A stretch of 64,000 nucleotides of DNA from Deltaproteobacteria bacterium UBA4427 (GTDB lineage: Bacteria > Myxococcota_A > UBA9160 > UBA4427), in contig DGPZ01000181.1 of assembly GCA_002390675.1 (NCBI GenBank), forward strand, positions 20,624 to 84,623. Direction: 5' to 3'. The notes under the pieces were generated by a model. That model ran no database searches. It had not been told where the DNA came from and saw only the letters and a list, made by a program, of their open reading frames with translations. This document shows, in pieces, positions 53,385 to 62,886 of the stretch (position 1 is the stretch's first letter; each line of letters begins with the position of its first letter). Both the position numbers and the translations under genes were made by a program.

Positions 53385-53942
53385 ATGGCTCATCCACTAC
53401 GCGCCATTCTCGGGTAACGCATCGCACGCCTTGGCGTCGTGCTCGCCGCGCTATTAGGCGTGGCCGCCTATAGACTTGCCCTGCTCTCCGCCCCGAGTGA
53501 AGGTCCACGCCTCGTCCTTGGCGTGCTCTTCGAAATGATCCATCCGGACGCAGTCATGGAGCAGATCCTCCACGACTCCCTCGAGACATCGGCCGCATCC
53601 ATCTCGAACGTCATCTGAACGTGTCGGAGCTGCTCCCGCCGAGAAGTGCTTCTATACAAATGGCGGATCACTCACGCCCCCTACGACGAGGACATTCAGT
53701 CGCTGCCCCTCGTCGAACTCCCATCGTCTTTGCGGAGCAAGTCGTCCGATTACATCTGCTCGAGGGTGGGGATAGGCGAGATGTCCAGCCTCTGGCCAGC
53801 CGAGCATCGAAGGCTCCTGATCCCTTACGCGCTTGCGTCTACACACAATCGGCCCACGAACACACTCACCCCAGCTTCGCCCCCCGAACCAGACAGGTCG
53901 AGTCCAATTGAGTACCCTCGCCCTAACATCCAACCTGGATGA
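53385..53942 (+). pseudogene. Possible degraded gene (frame open except two stops)
   Basis: From ATG 53385 one frame is open to 53942 apart from TAA at 53415-53417 and TGA at 53616-53618. The first segment after the TAA looks like a membrane-anchored coding sequence (LGVVLAALLGVAAYRLALL, then EMIHPDAVMEQILHD); the part after the TGA is less convincing. An alternative frame is also open over 53621-53911. It could be a decayed gene, a short gene restarting at GTG 53433, or chance. The rest of 53359-53952 holds nothing else that I recognise. Confidence 0.3.
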
Positions 53943-53952
53943 GGGGAACTCA

Positions 53953-54747
53953 GTGAGTAGCGACGATCAAGACGATTTGGATTTCGAGCGTGCTGAATTC
54001 GAGGCACCCGAAGGGCAAACCGACCAAGCGGACCCGGGAAGTGCCTCCACAGGCCCCGCCGGAATAGGTTGCGTCGCCTGCGGTCGCGCAATTCATGACG
54101 CGTACTTCACGAGGAACAACCAATTCGTCTGCACTTCTTGCGAAGCCCCTGTTCGCGCTGCTGGACCGCCAGGTTCCGGGATCACCCGCTTTCTTGGCGC
54201 GCTCGGCCTCGGGCTCGTCGCAGCAGCAGCCGCCAGCGTTCTGTGGGTGGTCGTCACGGAATTCACAGGATATGAGATCGGTCTGATCGCGATCGCCGTC
54301 GGCTGGATCGTCGGCGTAGCGATCACGATGGGAAGTCGCGGCACGGGCGGCTGGCCTTACCAAATAATGGCCGTCGTTCTCACCTACACAGCCATCGTCT
54401 TCACCTATGTTCCGATGGTTGCCCCGGCGATAGAACAGCAATGGCTTGAGGAGCAGGCTTCCATCGTCGTGTCCGGCGAAGCATCGGAAGATGTCATGAA
54501 TGACCCGCTCGCCGCAATCGAAGAAGCGGATCGCCGCGCCGAGGATCCAGGCATCAACAAACCCATTATCTACGCGACCGCAATCGCGGTCTCCTTCACA
54601 ATCCCTTTCCTCGGCGGCTTCGAGAACCTAATCGGTCTCCTTATCATCGGGTTTGGCCTCTACCAAGCCTTCAAGATGACGGCGAAACGTGAAATCATGT
54701 GGGGCGGCCCATTTCGCATCGGGACAGATATAGGGCCCGCGCGATGA
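53953..54747 (+). CDS. Zinc-ribbon membrane protein, unknown function
   Basis: 264 residues. An acidic N-terminus precedes a zinc ribbon with Cys40, Cys43, Cys60 and Cys63, then four to five membrane segments (about 80-100, 107-128, 137-158, 215-245). GTG 53953 was chosen because GAGGGGAA lies just before it; the longer frame to 53833 would read through the upstream region. Its stop overlaps the protease start by ATGA, so the two membrane zinc-ribbon proteins are made together. Not a family I can name. Confidence 0.7.
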   Translation: MSSDDQDDLDFERAEFEAPEGQTDQADPGSASTGPAGIGCVACGRAIHDAYFTRNNQFVCTSCEAPVRAAGPPGSGITRFLGALGLGLVAAAAASVLWVVVTEFTGYEIGLIAIAVGWIVGVAITMGSRGTGGWPYQIMAVVLTYTAIVFTYVPMVAPAIEQQWLEEQASIVVSGEASEDVMNDPLAAIEEADRRAEDPGINKPIIYATAIAVSFTIPFLGGFENLIGLLIIGFGLYQAFKMTAKREIMWGGPFRIGTDIGPAR

Positions 54748-55886
54748 GCCTTGAAGCTCCTAGCAGGAATGCGCCCACAGCTTGGCGATGTGAATGCGGA
54801 ACTGAGCTGCCGGCGAATTTCCTCGTCTGCCCTTCGTGTCATCGTCTGGTCCATAAAGACCGCCTAACGCAATTGACCCGAGAAGCTAAATCCTACGAGG
54901 ACGCAGGTGACCTGCGGGCAGCCCTGATGAGCCTGCGCGAAGCCTTAACGCTCCTGCCTACAGGGACGCGGCAGCGCACGCGGCTCTCTGCGCAGACAAC
55001 CCGCCTGAGCGATGCGGTCGATCGCGGCGAAGGGCTTGATGCGAGTACTTCTGCCGCGCCCTCGTCGTCGTCTTCCACCCGCGTCGATGTGGGAGTCGAC
55101 TACTCGACTGGCCCGGCCTCCCCGGACACTCCCTCGAGCACAAAGAAAGGCAACTCGCTCATTCGCGCAGGCGCCTCCGCGGGCGGGATAGGACTTCTCC
55201 TCTGGAAGTTTAAATTCATCCTCGTCTTTGTTGCGACTAAGGCAAAGCTTCTTCTATTAGGCCTGGGGAAGGCGTCGACGCTGCTTTCGATGCTGGTCTC
55301 GCTCGGCGTGTACTGGACGATTTGGGGCTGGCAGTTTGCGCTCGGCGTAGTCCTCTCGATCTATGTGCACGAGATGGGCCATGTGGCCGCACTTCGCCGC
55401 TTCGGGATACCAGCCTCGGCTCCGATGTTCATTCCCGGATTCGGCGCGGTTGTGCGCATGGAGACCTATCCGCAAACCACGAAAGAAGATGCGCGGGTTG
55501 GGCTCGCAGGGCCGATCTATGGGCTCGGATGCGCCGCTCTCGTCACGACCGCCTACTACGCGACCGGGTACCCCCTGCTTGCGGCGATCGCCAGCGTGGG
55601 TGCTTGGATCAATCTCTTTAACTTAGTCCCGATCTGGCAGTTGGATGGCAGCCGCGGCTTCCGCGCACTCTCCAAGCTCGACCGATGGATCTTCGTCGTC
55701 CTCGCCGGAACCTGCGGGCTCTTCTTTGATGAGGGACTCTACCTGGCCATCGCGGCAGTCGGGGTGTTTCGCATCTTTAGCTCCGAGGCACCCGCCGAAG
55801 GCGACCGGCGAACCGCTACAGAATTCGCGGTACTCCTCGTCGGCCTCGGCTTAATCGCGGCGCTCAACGTACCGACTCCAGCGTAG
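54744..55886 (+). CDS. Site-2 protease-like M50 peptidase with N-terminal zinc ribbon
   Basis: 380 residues from ATG 54744. N-terminal zinc ribbon: Cys16, Cys18, Cys29, Cys32. A helical, TPR-like segment (40-95) and a Ser-rich linker lead into a membrane domain with the metalloprotease motif HEMGH (His209, Glu210, His213) and the third ligand in NLVPIWQLDG (Asp301). This is the site-2/M50 fold, which cuts substrates inside the membrane. No PDZ domain is seen, unlike RseP. The operon mate is the zinc-ribbon membrane protein. Confidence 0.85.
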   Translation: MSLEAPSRNAPTAWRCECGTELPANFLVCPSCHRLVHKDRLTQLTREAKSYEDAGDLRAALMSLREALTLLPTGTRQRTRLSAQTTRLSDAVDRGEGLDASTSAAPSSSSSTRVDVGVDYSTGPASPDTPSSTKKGNSLIRAGASAGGIGLLLWKFKFILVFVATKAKLLLLGLGKASTLLSMLVSLGVYWTIWGWQFALGVVLSIYVHEMGHVAALRRFGIPASAPMFIPGFGAVVRMETYPQTTKEDARVGLAGPIYGLGCAALVTTAYYATGYPLLAAIASVGAWINLFNLVPIWQLDGSRGFRALSKLDRWIFVVLAGTCGLFFDEGLYLAIAAVGVFRIFSSEAPAEGDRRTATEFAVLLVGLGLIAALNVPTPA

Positions 55887-55976
55887 TGCTTCGGAAACGA
55901 CCTCACCGGCGCCACTACACCTACGACTCCTTCAAACCTCGAGCCTCGGCAGTCGACCCCGAACCTAAATGCGGCG

Positions 55977-56801
55977 TTAAGCGAACTTCGAGAAATTCCG
56001 TACGCCGTCTCGCTTGAACATCGGCTCGTCCGACGGCTGATAGGTCAGCACAATTGCGCGGCGGTCGCGGTCGGAGCGGTTCGGCTCGCTGCCGTGCACG
56101 GTGTGTGCACTGAATACCACAAGGCTGCCTGCGGGAACCTCAGCATACCACTGCGAATCTTCATCGAAGGAGTTCGGATTTGTAAAGAGCGGACCTAACG
56201 CAGTTCCGTCGTCTAGGCCGGGCAGAAAGCCATCCTTGTGGCTACCCGGAATCAGCCGAAAGCAGCCGTTCTCGCGATCCGCATCATCAAGCGTAATCAT
56301 CACGTTAGGCAGCTTATCGCAATGCCCACAGACGTGGCTCCAATACGGAGAATCTTGATGCCACTTGAAGCCCGAACCTTCGCGAGGGCGCTTCATGTTG
56401 ATTTTGTCCGTCCAGAGCGCGACGCGATCTGAATCGAGCACGCCGCAAAGCGGAACGATCAAGCGAGGATCTTCTACGAAAGCATCGAAGACGGGATCGA
56501 GATGCACGAAGGGCTCGATGACCCGAATTGCTTTCGAATCCGAGGCGTGCTCAAATTGAACTGTCGCATCCGCCGCTTCGACATAGCGATTGCCGTCTAT
56601 CCGGTAGTCGTCGCCGTCAGCAGCCTTTGCTGCAGCAATCGCCGTCGCCTTCTCGAGTGCAGCGTGTTCGGCGGCTTTAGCGACTCGCTCAGCAGCCGCA
56701 CGAAAGCTCACGAGATCCTTGGGCCCGAAAACCGACTCGCGCACGAAAAAACCTTCCTTCGCGTAGCGCTCTCGTTCTTCTACAGCCAGCTCGAGGGACA
56801 T
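55977..56801 (-). CDS. Phytanoyl-CoA dioxygenase (PhyH) family protein
   Basis: 274 residues. The Fe(II) site is visible as WHQDSPYW (HxD) near residue 147 and HTVHGSEPNRSDRDRRAI (distal His and the Arg for 2-oxoglutarate) near 240. The central FRLIPGSHKDG segment is a common PhyH landmark. It hydroxylates an unknown substrate. Lies downstream of typA on the same strand (47 nt gap), but a shared role is not implied. Confidence 0.88.
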   Translation of the reverse strand: MSLELAVEERERYAKEGFFVRESVFGPKDLVSFRAAAERVAKAAEHAALEKATAIAAAKAADGDDYRIDGNRYVEAADATVQFEHASDSKAIRVIEPFVHLDPVFDAFVEDPRLIVPLCGVLDSDRVALWTDKINMKRPREGSGFKWHQDSPYWSHVCGHCDKLPNVMITLDDADRENGCFRLIPGSHKDGFLPGLDDGTALGPLFTNPNSFDEDSQWYAEVPAGSLVVFSAHTVHGSEPNRSDRDRRAIVLTYQPSDEPMFKRDGVRNFSKFA

Positions 56802-56848
56802 GCCCGCCTCCGCCCTAGTCCGCCCTAATCTTGCATTGTCGTGTTGCT

Positions 56849-58657
56849 CTAGCGCTTTCGCAGTGACTGGCTCAGCTGACGCTTGCGCAGGCGAAGCTCT
56901 TTGGGTGTGACCTCGAGAAGCTCATCATCCTCGATCCAGCCTAGCGCTTCTTCGATGGAAAGTTGGCGATGGGGTGTGATGATGACTGCGTCGTCTTTGC
57001 CCGAGGCGCGCATATTGTCGAGCTTCTTGGCTCGCGTCAGGTTGACATTGAGATCGCCAACGCGTCGGTTCTCGCCAACGATCTGTCCTTCGTAGACATC
57101 TACGCCCGTCGGAACAAAGAGTTGCGCGCGCTCCTGAATCTTGAAGATCGAGTGCGGCGTCGTGCGCCCCATGTCAGTACAAACCAAAGGTCCGACACCA
57201 CGTCCCGGAAGATCGCCCGCATAGGGCTCAAAGCCTTCGACGGTTCGGTAAAGCATGCCCTCGCCGCGTGTGTCCGTCAGGAACTCGCTGCGGTAACCAA
57301 AGAGCCCCCGTGAAGGAACGGTGAAGCGCATCTGAACGCGGTCGCCCTGCTTCTCCATCGCGTCCATGCGACCCTTACGCTGTGCCAGCTTTTCCATAAC
57401 GGAGCCCGCTGCGCTCTCGGGAACATCGGCCACCACTTCTTCGACCGGCTCACATTTCTTACCGTCGATTTCCTGGAGAATAATCTCCGGTCGCGAAACC
57501 GAGAACTCGAAGCCTTCGCGACGAAGCGTCTCGATCAAGACGGCGAGTTGAAGCTCACCTCGGCCAGAAACCGCGAACGTGTCCTGCTTATCCGTTGGCT
57601 CGATTACGACCGAGATATTAGACATCCCTTCGCGCTCGAGACGCTGGCCAATCTGCCGACTCGTAACGAACTTGCCGTCTCGGCCGGCGAAGGGCGAGTT
57701 ATTAACGGACAGATGTACTCGAATCGTCGGCGGATCGATTGCGATTCGCGGCAGCGCCTCGGGCTTGCCCGGCTCGCAAACCGTGTCGCCGACATCAATG
57801 TTGTCGACGCCTGCGACGATCACAATATCGCCTGCACGGGCTTCTTCGATGTCTACGCGGTCTGTACCGACCGTTCCGAATAGCTTCGTGATTCGGAATT
57901 GGTCGGTGGCCCCGTCTTCCTTAACACGAATCACCGTGGAGCCACGCGTCATCTTACCGCGCACAACACGACCAATCACAAGGCGGCCTACAAAGGCGTC
58001 GTAACCGAGGGTCACGGCCTGAAACTGCAACGGCCCATCCTCATCGACTTCCGGCGGCGGCGCGTCGCGAATGATCGTATCGAGAACGGGAATGAGATCT
58101 TTCATCTCGCCGCCGTATTCAGTCGTCGCGACACCGTTCTTCGCCGAAGCGTAGACCACTGGGAAGTCGAGCTGCGTATCATCGGCACCGAGCTCGACGA
58201 GGAGGTCGAACACTTCAGTCACGACTTCTTCGGCACGCTCTTCCGCGCGGTCGATCTTATTCACGACAAGGATCGGGCGAAGCCCGTGGAGCAGAGCCTT
58301 GCGCAGCACGAAGCGCGTCTGAGGCATAACGCCTTCATAGGCATCGCATAACAAAAGTGCGGTGTCCGCCATCCCGAGGACGCGCTCAACCTCGCCCCCG
58401 AAGTCAGCATGGCCGGGCGTATCGACGAGCTGGATGCGCACGCCTTCGTAGTCAACGGCCGTGCTCTTCGACTGGATCGTAATGCCGCGCTCTTTTTCAA
58501 TGTCACCCGAGTCCATCACGCGATCCTGAACGGCCGCGCTCTCACGGAAGGCACCGCAGGCGCGCAGAAGGCCGTCGACGAGGGTGGTCTTCCCATGGTC
58601 GACGTGGGCAATGATCGCAACGTTTCGGAGGTCCTGGCGGAAGTGCTTCTCAGACAT
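56849..58657 (-). CDS. typA: TypA/BipA ribosome-associated GTPase
   Basis: 602 residues. G1 AHVDHGKTTL near residue 18, RGITIQSKS (G2), DTPGHADFGGEVERV (G3) and NKIDRAEER (G4) are all present, with the TypA-specific C-terminal domain (TRAKKLDNMRASGKD, TPKELRLRKRQL). It is an EF-G-like translation factor needed in stress and ribosome assembly. ATG 58657 is the usual start; GTG 58678 is an open alternative. Divergent from the desaturase. Confidence 0.96.
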   Translation of the reverse strand: MSEKHFRQDLRNVAIIAHVDHGKTTLVDGLLRACGAFRESAAVQDRVMDSGDIEKERGITIQSKSTAVDYEGVRIQLVDTPGHADFGGEVERVLGMADTALLLCDAYEGVMPQTRFVLRKALLHGLRPILVVNKIDRAEERAEEVVTEVFDLLVELGADDTQLDFPVVYASAKNGVATTEYGGEMKDLIPVLDTIIRDAPPPEVDEDGPLQFQAVTLGYDAFVGRLVIGRVVRGKMTRGSTVIRVKEDGATDQFRITKLFGTVGTDRVDIEEARAGDIVIVAGVDNIDVGDTVCEPGKPEALPRIAIDPPTIRVHLSVNNSPFAGRDGKFVTSRQIGQRLEREGMSNISVVIEPTDKQDTFAVSGRGELQLAVLIETLRREGFEFSVSRPEIILQEIDGKKCEPVEEVVADVPESAAGSVMEKLAQRKGRMDAMEKQGDRVQMRFTVPSRGLFGYRSEFLTDTRGEGMLYRTVEGFEPYAGDLPGRGVGPLVCTDMGRTTPHSIFKIQERAQLFVPTGVDVYEGQIVGENRRVGDLNVNLTRAKKLDNMRASGKDDAVIITPHRQLSIEEALGWIEDDELLEVTPKELRLRKRQLSQSLRKR

Positions 58658-58995
58658 GGATGGATCTCGCTCGTGCACGACACCCTGGCCAAAACCTCAC
58701 GCTCGGAGCGAAAGTCGTCCGGCGAAGGGAGGTCTCGGGAGGATGAGTGGAGGATTTTCGGGAGTCGGGGGTCTGGGTGAGGCGTGGGATCAGGCGATTC
58801 GAAGGCCAAGAGGGGCAGACCGAGGGCTCGGTCCCGCATCACCAATGGCTCGAAGCGCGCCCAAAGTAGCGCAACTGAAGGGGAAAGCCCGTTTTGACCG
58901 AACTTTCACAGCCCTTGCCGGGCTCCTTGACGCCTCCCTTCGTAGGCTCTGGCCGCCCTCAACCTACGTGATTCGCACCCGGGAGATACACCCTC
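58658..58995 (+). other. Divergent typA / desaturase promoter region
   Basis: 338 bp between divergent genes, GC-rich, no clear hexamers or palindromes and no supported small gene. Confidence 0.4.
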
Positions 58996-59922
58996 ATGAG
59001 CGACCCCGCTCTGGCCGTCAGCTCTGCCTCAGCACCCGCTGGAACTACCTCGCCCCCTCTAGAGGCGGGCTCAGTTCGCACCGAAGGCCTCTGGCATCAG
59101 CTCGGCAACGTCCCCTCCGTAATCTACTGGGGGATCCACGCGGGCTGCCTACTCGCGCTCTACACCGGCTTCGGCACTTTCGAAATAGTGCTCTGCATGA
59201 GCCTCTTCTGGCTCCGGCTCTTCGGAATTACCGGCGGCTACCACCGCTATTTCGCCCACAAGGCGTTCAAGACAAGCCGCGCCTTCCAATTCTTCTTGGC
59301 CTTCCTCGGGTGCGCCGCCGTCCAGAAGGGGCCCCTTTGGTGGGCCGGCGGCCATCGACGCCACCATAGATACTCCGATCAAGAAGGCGACCCCCACTCT
59401 CCGCGCCTCGGTTTCTGGTGGAGCCATTACCGCTGGATTTTCTCCGGAAAATTCGAGGAGACCGAGATCGATCGTATCCGGGATTTCGCGGCCTACCCCG
59501 AACTCGTCTGGCTCAACCGGTGGCACATCGCCGCCCCGATCACCCTGGCGCTCTTCTGTTATGCAGTCGACGGCCTAGCCGGCCTCGTATGGGGCTTCTG
59601 CATTTCGACGGTCCTGCTCTGGCACTCCACGTACTCGATCAACTCCCTCTCTCACAGATGGGGAAGCCAGCGATACGACACGGGAGACGACAGCCGCAAC
59701 AACCTCTGGCTCGCCTTACTCACCCTCGGCGAAGGCTGGCATAACAACCACCACCACTACATGGCGTCCGCACGCCAAGGGTTCTTCTGGTGGGAGATCG
59801 ACGTGACGTACTACGTACTGCGCGTGTTCCGAGCAGTTGGCCTGATCTGGGATGTCCGGGAGCCACCGAAGAATGTCATTCGGCCCAAGGCGCGCCAGAC
59901 GAATCCGAAGCTCGCGGCATAA
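58996..59922 (+). CDS. Membrane acyl-CoA/acyl-lipid desaturase
   Basis: 308 residues. Three histidine boxes mark the integral-membrane di-iron desaturases: HRYFAH near residue 83, HRRHH near 120, and HNNHHH near 249. Four membrane segments are arranged around them. It most resembles delta-9 stearoyl-CoA desaturases and would introduce a double bond into membrane acyl chains. The hydrophilic Ala/Pro-rich first 35 residues are not part of the fold. Confidence 0.93.
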   Translation: MSDPALAVSSASAPAGTTSPPLEAGSVRTEGLWHQLGNVPSVIYWGIHAGCLLALYTGFGTFEIVLCMSLFWLRLFGITGGYHRYFAHKAFKTSRAFQFFLAFLGCAAVQKGPLWWAGGHRRHHRYSDQEGDPHSPRLGFWWSHYRWIFSGKFEETEIDRIRDFAAYPELVWLNRWHIAAPITLALFCYAVDGLAGLVWGFCISTVLLWHSTYSINSLSHRWGSQRYDTGDDSRNNLWLALLTLGEGWHNNHHHYMASARQGFFWWEIDVTYYVLRVFRAVGLIWDVREPPKNVIRPKARQTNPKLAA

Positions 59923-60035
59923 CACCCGACATCGTAGGTGGTGTACTACCCGGAGTCGCACCCAGCGCCCTATCCGGGAGCGCGCTTGGCCGTGCCACGC
60001 GGCCAGTCATGCTCTCGTGCCACCCTGGACAAGTA

Positions 60036-60848
60036 TTAGCTCGGAAAAATGAGTCCGATGCGCGTCTCGCTTTCCGTACGAATCGCGTCTACTCGTCCCC
60101 CGATACGTTCCACGAGATTGCGAGCGATTCCTACGACCAAAGGACGCCCCCGGGCTGCCGCCCAAGCGCCCACATCCTCGGCTTCGCCATTATCCTCGAT
60201 CCAGAGCGTGCTCTCACTCACCCCCGCTACCAGACGAAACGTGACGAAGCGCCTTCGCCCCACATGGGCGATCGTCGCCTCGGCAAGCGCCGTGAGCAGC
60301 GGATGAAGCCATTCGTGGTCCGGCATCTGATCAACATCGGCGCCGGGATTTCCGCTCGCAGACTCGCCGAGTTCAACTGCAAAGCGCGTCCCGCCGGTTC
60401 CCTCGTCTTCGATCTGTTTTTGGACGCGCCCGAGAATATGCGCCCACGTCGTTTTTTCCGCCGGCTTCCAATCATCGGACAGGAGCGGTCGAAGCAACGC
60501 CAGCAACGGTCCCGAGCGCCCCGCGAGGCCATCGATCAGAATCGATGCTTCGGCGAGCGCCCGCACATCCAAATTTTCGTCCAAAAGATGAGCTTGCAAG
60601 CGAATCCCGCCCAGGTGATTGCCCACCTCGTGCGCAATCGCGAAGGCCAACTCGGTTCTGGAACCCATCACCTTCCCCATCCGGCGCTCCCTTGCCTGCT
60701 CTTCGCTGAGTGTTCGATTCGTGTCCGTCGAGTGCCCGCAGACGCTTGAGTGTGCGCGGCGGTAGGTGCCGCCCACGATATCGAAGGCCGACCCAGGAAA
60801 GCGAGCCCATTCCCTCGCGATCCGCTTTTCCCTACGTTCGCGACTCAT
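60036..60848 (-). CDS. Histidine-kinase-like protein with degenerate ATPase domain
   Basis: 270 residues. A HisKA-like helix carries His73 in AIAHEVGNHLG; a HATPase_c-like region follows with IEDNG (Asp219, Asn220, Gly221) and a G2-like GRPLVVGIARNLVERIGG. The N-box Asn that binds Mg-ATP seems to be lost (AEATIAHV). No sensor, membrane or receiver domain is present. A second start at ATG 60680, with GGGAG 6 nt upstream, would begin just before the helix; both are possible. Divergent from the PP2C gene across 77 bp. Confidence 0.72.
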   Translation of the reverse strand: MSRERREKRIAREWARFPGSAFDIVGGTYRRAHSSVCGHSTDTNRTLSEEQARERRMGKVMGSRTELAFAIAHEVGNHLGGIRLQAHLLDENLDVRALAEASILIDGLAGRSGPLLALLRPLLSDDWKPAEKTTWAHILGRVQKQIEDEGTGGTRFAVELGESASGNPGADVDQMPDHEWLHPLLTALAEATIAHVGRRRFVTFRLVAGVSESTLWIEDNGEAEDVGAWAAARGRPLVVGIARNLVERIGGRVDAIRTESETRIGLIFPS

Positions 60849-60925
60849 ACCGCGATCGTTTCCATTTAGTATTCGAGCGCGGTGCGTCGGCCTAAATATT
60901 TTGCAACGGAGAGACTCCGCCCACT

Positions 60926-61750
60926 ATGCGTACAGCCTTCCTCCGTGGTCGCGACCATCAACAGATCGGCCGCCTTGAACTCGAAGGTATCGACGAAGCG
61001 GCAATCGCGCTGTCTCGAGGCGGTGCCGGCAAAACCTATTCGTATACCGACCCGAACGAGGATTGTGTTGCCTTCGCTGTCGGCGATGGCGGCCGAGTCG
61101 TCATCGCGGCGGACGGCCACCACGGCGAGCTCGGTTCCGAAGTCGCCGTCGAAGCCATTCTCGATGGCTTTGCGAGTGACTGGACCGCTGCAACCACGCC
61201 GGCGAAAAGCGAAGCCGATTGGCGCGCGATCGGAATCGAAGCCCTGCTAGCAAGCAACCGCGCGATCCTCGAAGCTGCAGGACGCAACCAGCTTCCGCCC
61301 GCCCCGACAACCTTCGTCGTCTCCCTCGTGCGCCCCGCTGACGACTTGCTGCTCAGCCTATCCGTTGGGGATAGTCACATTTTTGCCGTCGACACCCGGT
61401 TCGCAACGGATCTCGGTGGCCACGATCCCGATCAGAAATTCACGCCCTTTCTTGGGTACGAAGAAGCCAAACCGGAACTGCTTGAGCAATACGCGAAGAT
61501 CGGCGTGCGCAGCCTCGAGGGCTTACAAGCCGTCGTGCTCGCTACCGATGGCTTGTCGGAGCCCGGAATCGGTTTGCCGGACCCTGCCCAAGCCGTCTTT
61601 AATGCCGTGAGTCGGGCCACACTAGATACCCCCGCAGGCCGACGGGCGGTTGACGCTTGTCGCGAAGTGGTCGAAGTCGCGATGCGCTCGCACGTCGACC
61701 AAAAGGCCGGCGACAACATGGGCTGCTCGGCCCTCTGGATCGCCCGTTAG
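60926..61750 (+). CDS. PP2C-family protein phosphatase
   Basis: 274 residues, PPM fold. Metal-binding motifs are PNEDCVAFAV (Asp46), AADGHHGELGS (Asp63), the VGDSHIF segment near 148, ATDGLSE and the C-terminal DNMGCSALWI. It dephosphorylates Ser/Thr residues in an Mn/Mg-dependent manner. Its partner may be the divergent kinase-like gene. The stop overlaps the convergent LhgO-like gene by 4 nt. Confidence 0.88.
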   Translation: MRTAFLRGRDHQQIGRLELEGIDEAAIALSRGGAGKTYSYTDPNEDCVAFAVGDGGRVVIAADGHHGELGSEVAVEAILDGFASDWTAATTPAKSEADWRAIGIEALLASNRAILEAAGRNQLPPAPTTFVVSLVRPADDLLLSLSVGDSHIFAVDTRFATDLGGHDPDQKFTPFLGYEEAKPELLEQYAKIGVRSLEGLQAVVLATDGLSEPGIGLPDPAQAVFNAVSRATLDTPAGRRAVDACREVVEVAMRSHVDQKAGDNMGCSALWIAR

Positions 61751-62871
61751 TTTAAAAGCGTCTCAACACGCGCAGCGAGGGCCAACGCGGCAGTCAGTCC
61801 CGGAGATTCAATGCCTACGCAGGCAATCAACCCTGGTGCGCCTAACGACGAAGCTTCCTCAACCACGAAATCCCGGAACGGCTCTCCCTTGGCAGCAAGC
61901 TTCGGCCGAATCCCCGCATAGTCCGGCACGAGAGGCACACCCGTCAGAGACGGCAGGTAGCGCGACGCAGCAGCTGAGAACGCCGGGCCCTTAGCCGGGT
62001 CGACACTCATGTCCGCATGAGAAACGTATTCTACGTCGGGGCCGAAACGAATGCGTCCGGCCATGTCCAAGGTCGCGTGAATACCTAGGCCCGCTTGCTG
62101 AGGGACGGGATAGATCAAGCGGCTTGGCAGTACGCCCCGCTTGCCTGTACCGGGTGCAACGACGAAATAGTCGCCCTTGCACGGGTGCTGCCTCCAGCCT
62201 GCAGCGTCGACATCGATTCCGGCGAGGGATGCGATGTGGTCTGCTGCGAGCCCTGCGGCATCAATCACGCACGTCGCCTCGATCACCTCGCTTCCAGAGG
62301 GCGCCGCAACTTCAATCCGCCAACCAACAGCTGCCTGCTCAAGTCCAACGACTTCGCGCTCCAGTGCCAGTACAGCGCCCCGAGCCTCCGCCGCCGCAAG
62401 GAGTGACAAACAAAGCTCGTAGGCATCGACGATTCCAGTCTCCGAGGACTCGAGTGCTGCCTCGGCCCTAACGGCGGGTTCGAGCCTTGCCACGGCATCG
62501 GCGTCGAGCAACCGAAGACCGCTCACGCCATTTGCTTCACCACGCACGAGTAGGTCGCCGAGGGTCGAAATCTCATCCTCGTCGCTCGCGACGATCAATT
62601 TCCCAAGCCGGCTATGCGAAACGCCACGCGCCTCGCACCAGGCATAGAGCTGGGCTCTCCCTTCGACGCAGCTCGTCGCCTTCAGCGAGCCCGCCGGATA
62701 ATAGATCCCCGCGTGAATCACTTCACTATTTCGACTTGTTATGCCTCGGGCGAACCCTGAATCTCGTTCGAGGATCAGCACAGAGCGTCGATCCGACGCG
62801 AGGCGGGCCGCGATCGATAAACCGATCACGCCCGCGCCAATCACGACGACGTCAAATCCAGCCTGCCCCAT
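61747..62871 (-). CDS. lhgO: FAD-dependent oxidoreductase, L-2-hydroxyglutarate dehydrogenase-like
   Basis: 374 residues. The FAD loop is VVIGAGVIGLSIA near residue 10, SEVIHAGIYYPAGSLKA near 49 is a hallmark of the LhgO/L2HGDH group, and PDYAGIRPKL with a C-terminal GIESPGLTAALALA complete the DAO fold. It oxidises L-2-hydroxyglutarate to 2-oxoglutarate in known members. Second gene of a pair with the sugar/nucleoside kinase, 15 nt apart. Confidence 0.85.
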   Translation of the reverse strand: MGQAGFDVVVIGAGVIGLSIAARLASDRRSVLILERDSGFARGITSRNSEVIHAGIYYPAGSLKATSCVEGRAQLYAWCEARGVSHSRLGKLIVASDEDEISTLGDLLVRGEANGVSGLRLLDADAVARLEPAVRAEAALESSETGIVDAYELCLSLLAAAEARGAVLALEREVVGLEQAAVGWRIEVAAPSGSEVIEATCVIDAAGLAADHIASLAGIDVDAAGWRQHPCKGDYFVVAPGTGKRGVLPSRLIYPVPQQAGLGIHATLDMAGRIRFGPDVEYVSHADMSVDPAKGPAFSAAASRYLPSLTGVPLVPDYAGIRPKLAAKGEPFRDFVVEEASSLGAPGLIACVGIESPGLTAALALAARVETLLN

Positions 62872-62886
62872 ACGCGCCCCTCGCGG

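Noticed and set aside
53616..53660. Selenocysteine recoding at TGA 53616
   Set aside because: Only a minimal GGAG-CTG-CTCC hairpin follows, without the usual bacterial SECIS apical loop, and another stop (TAA 53415) lies in the same frame.
59790..60749. 319-codon plus-strand open frame
   Set aside because: It overlaps the desaturase end and lies opposite the histidine-kinase-like gene; no motif and Arg/Pro/Ser-rich shadow composition.
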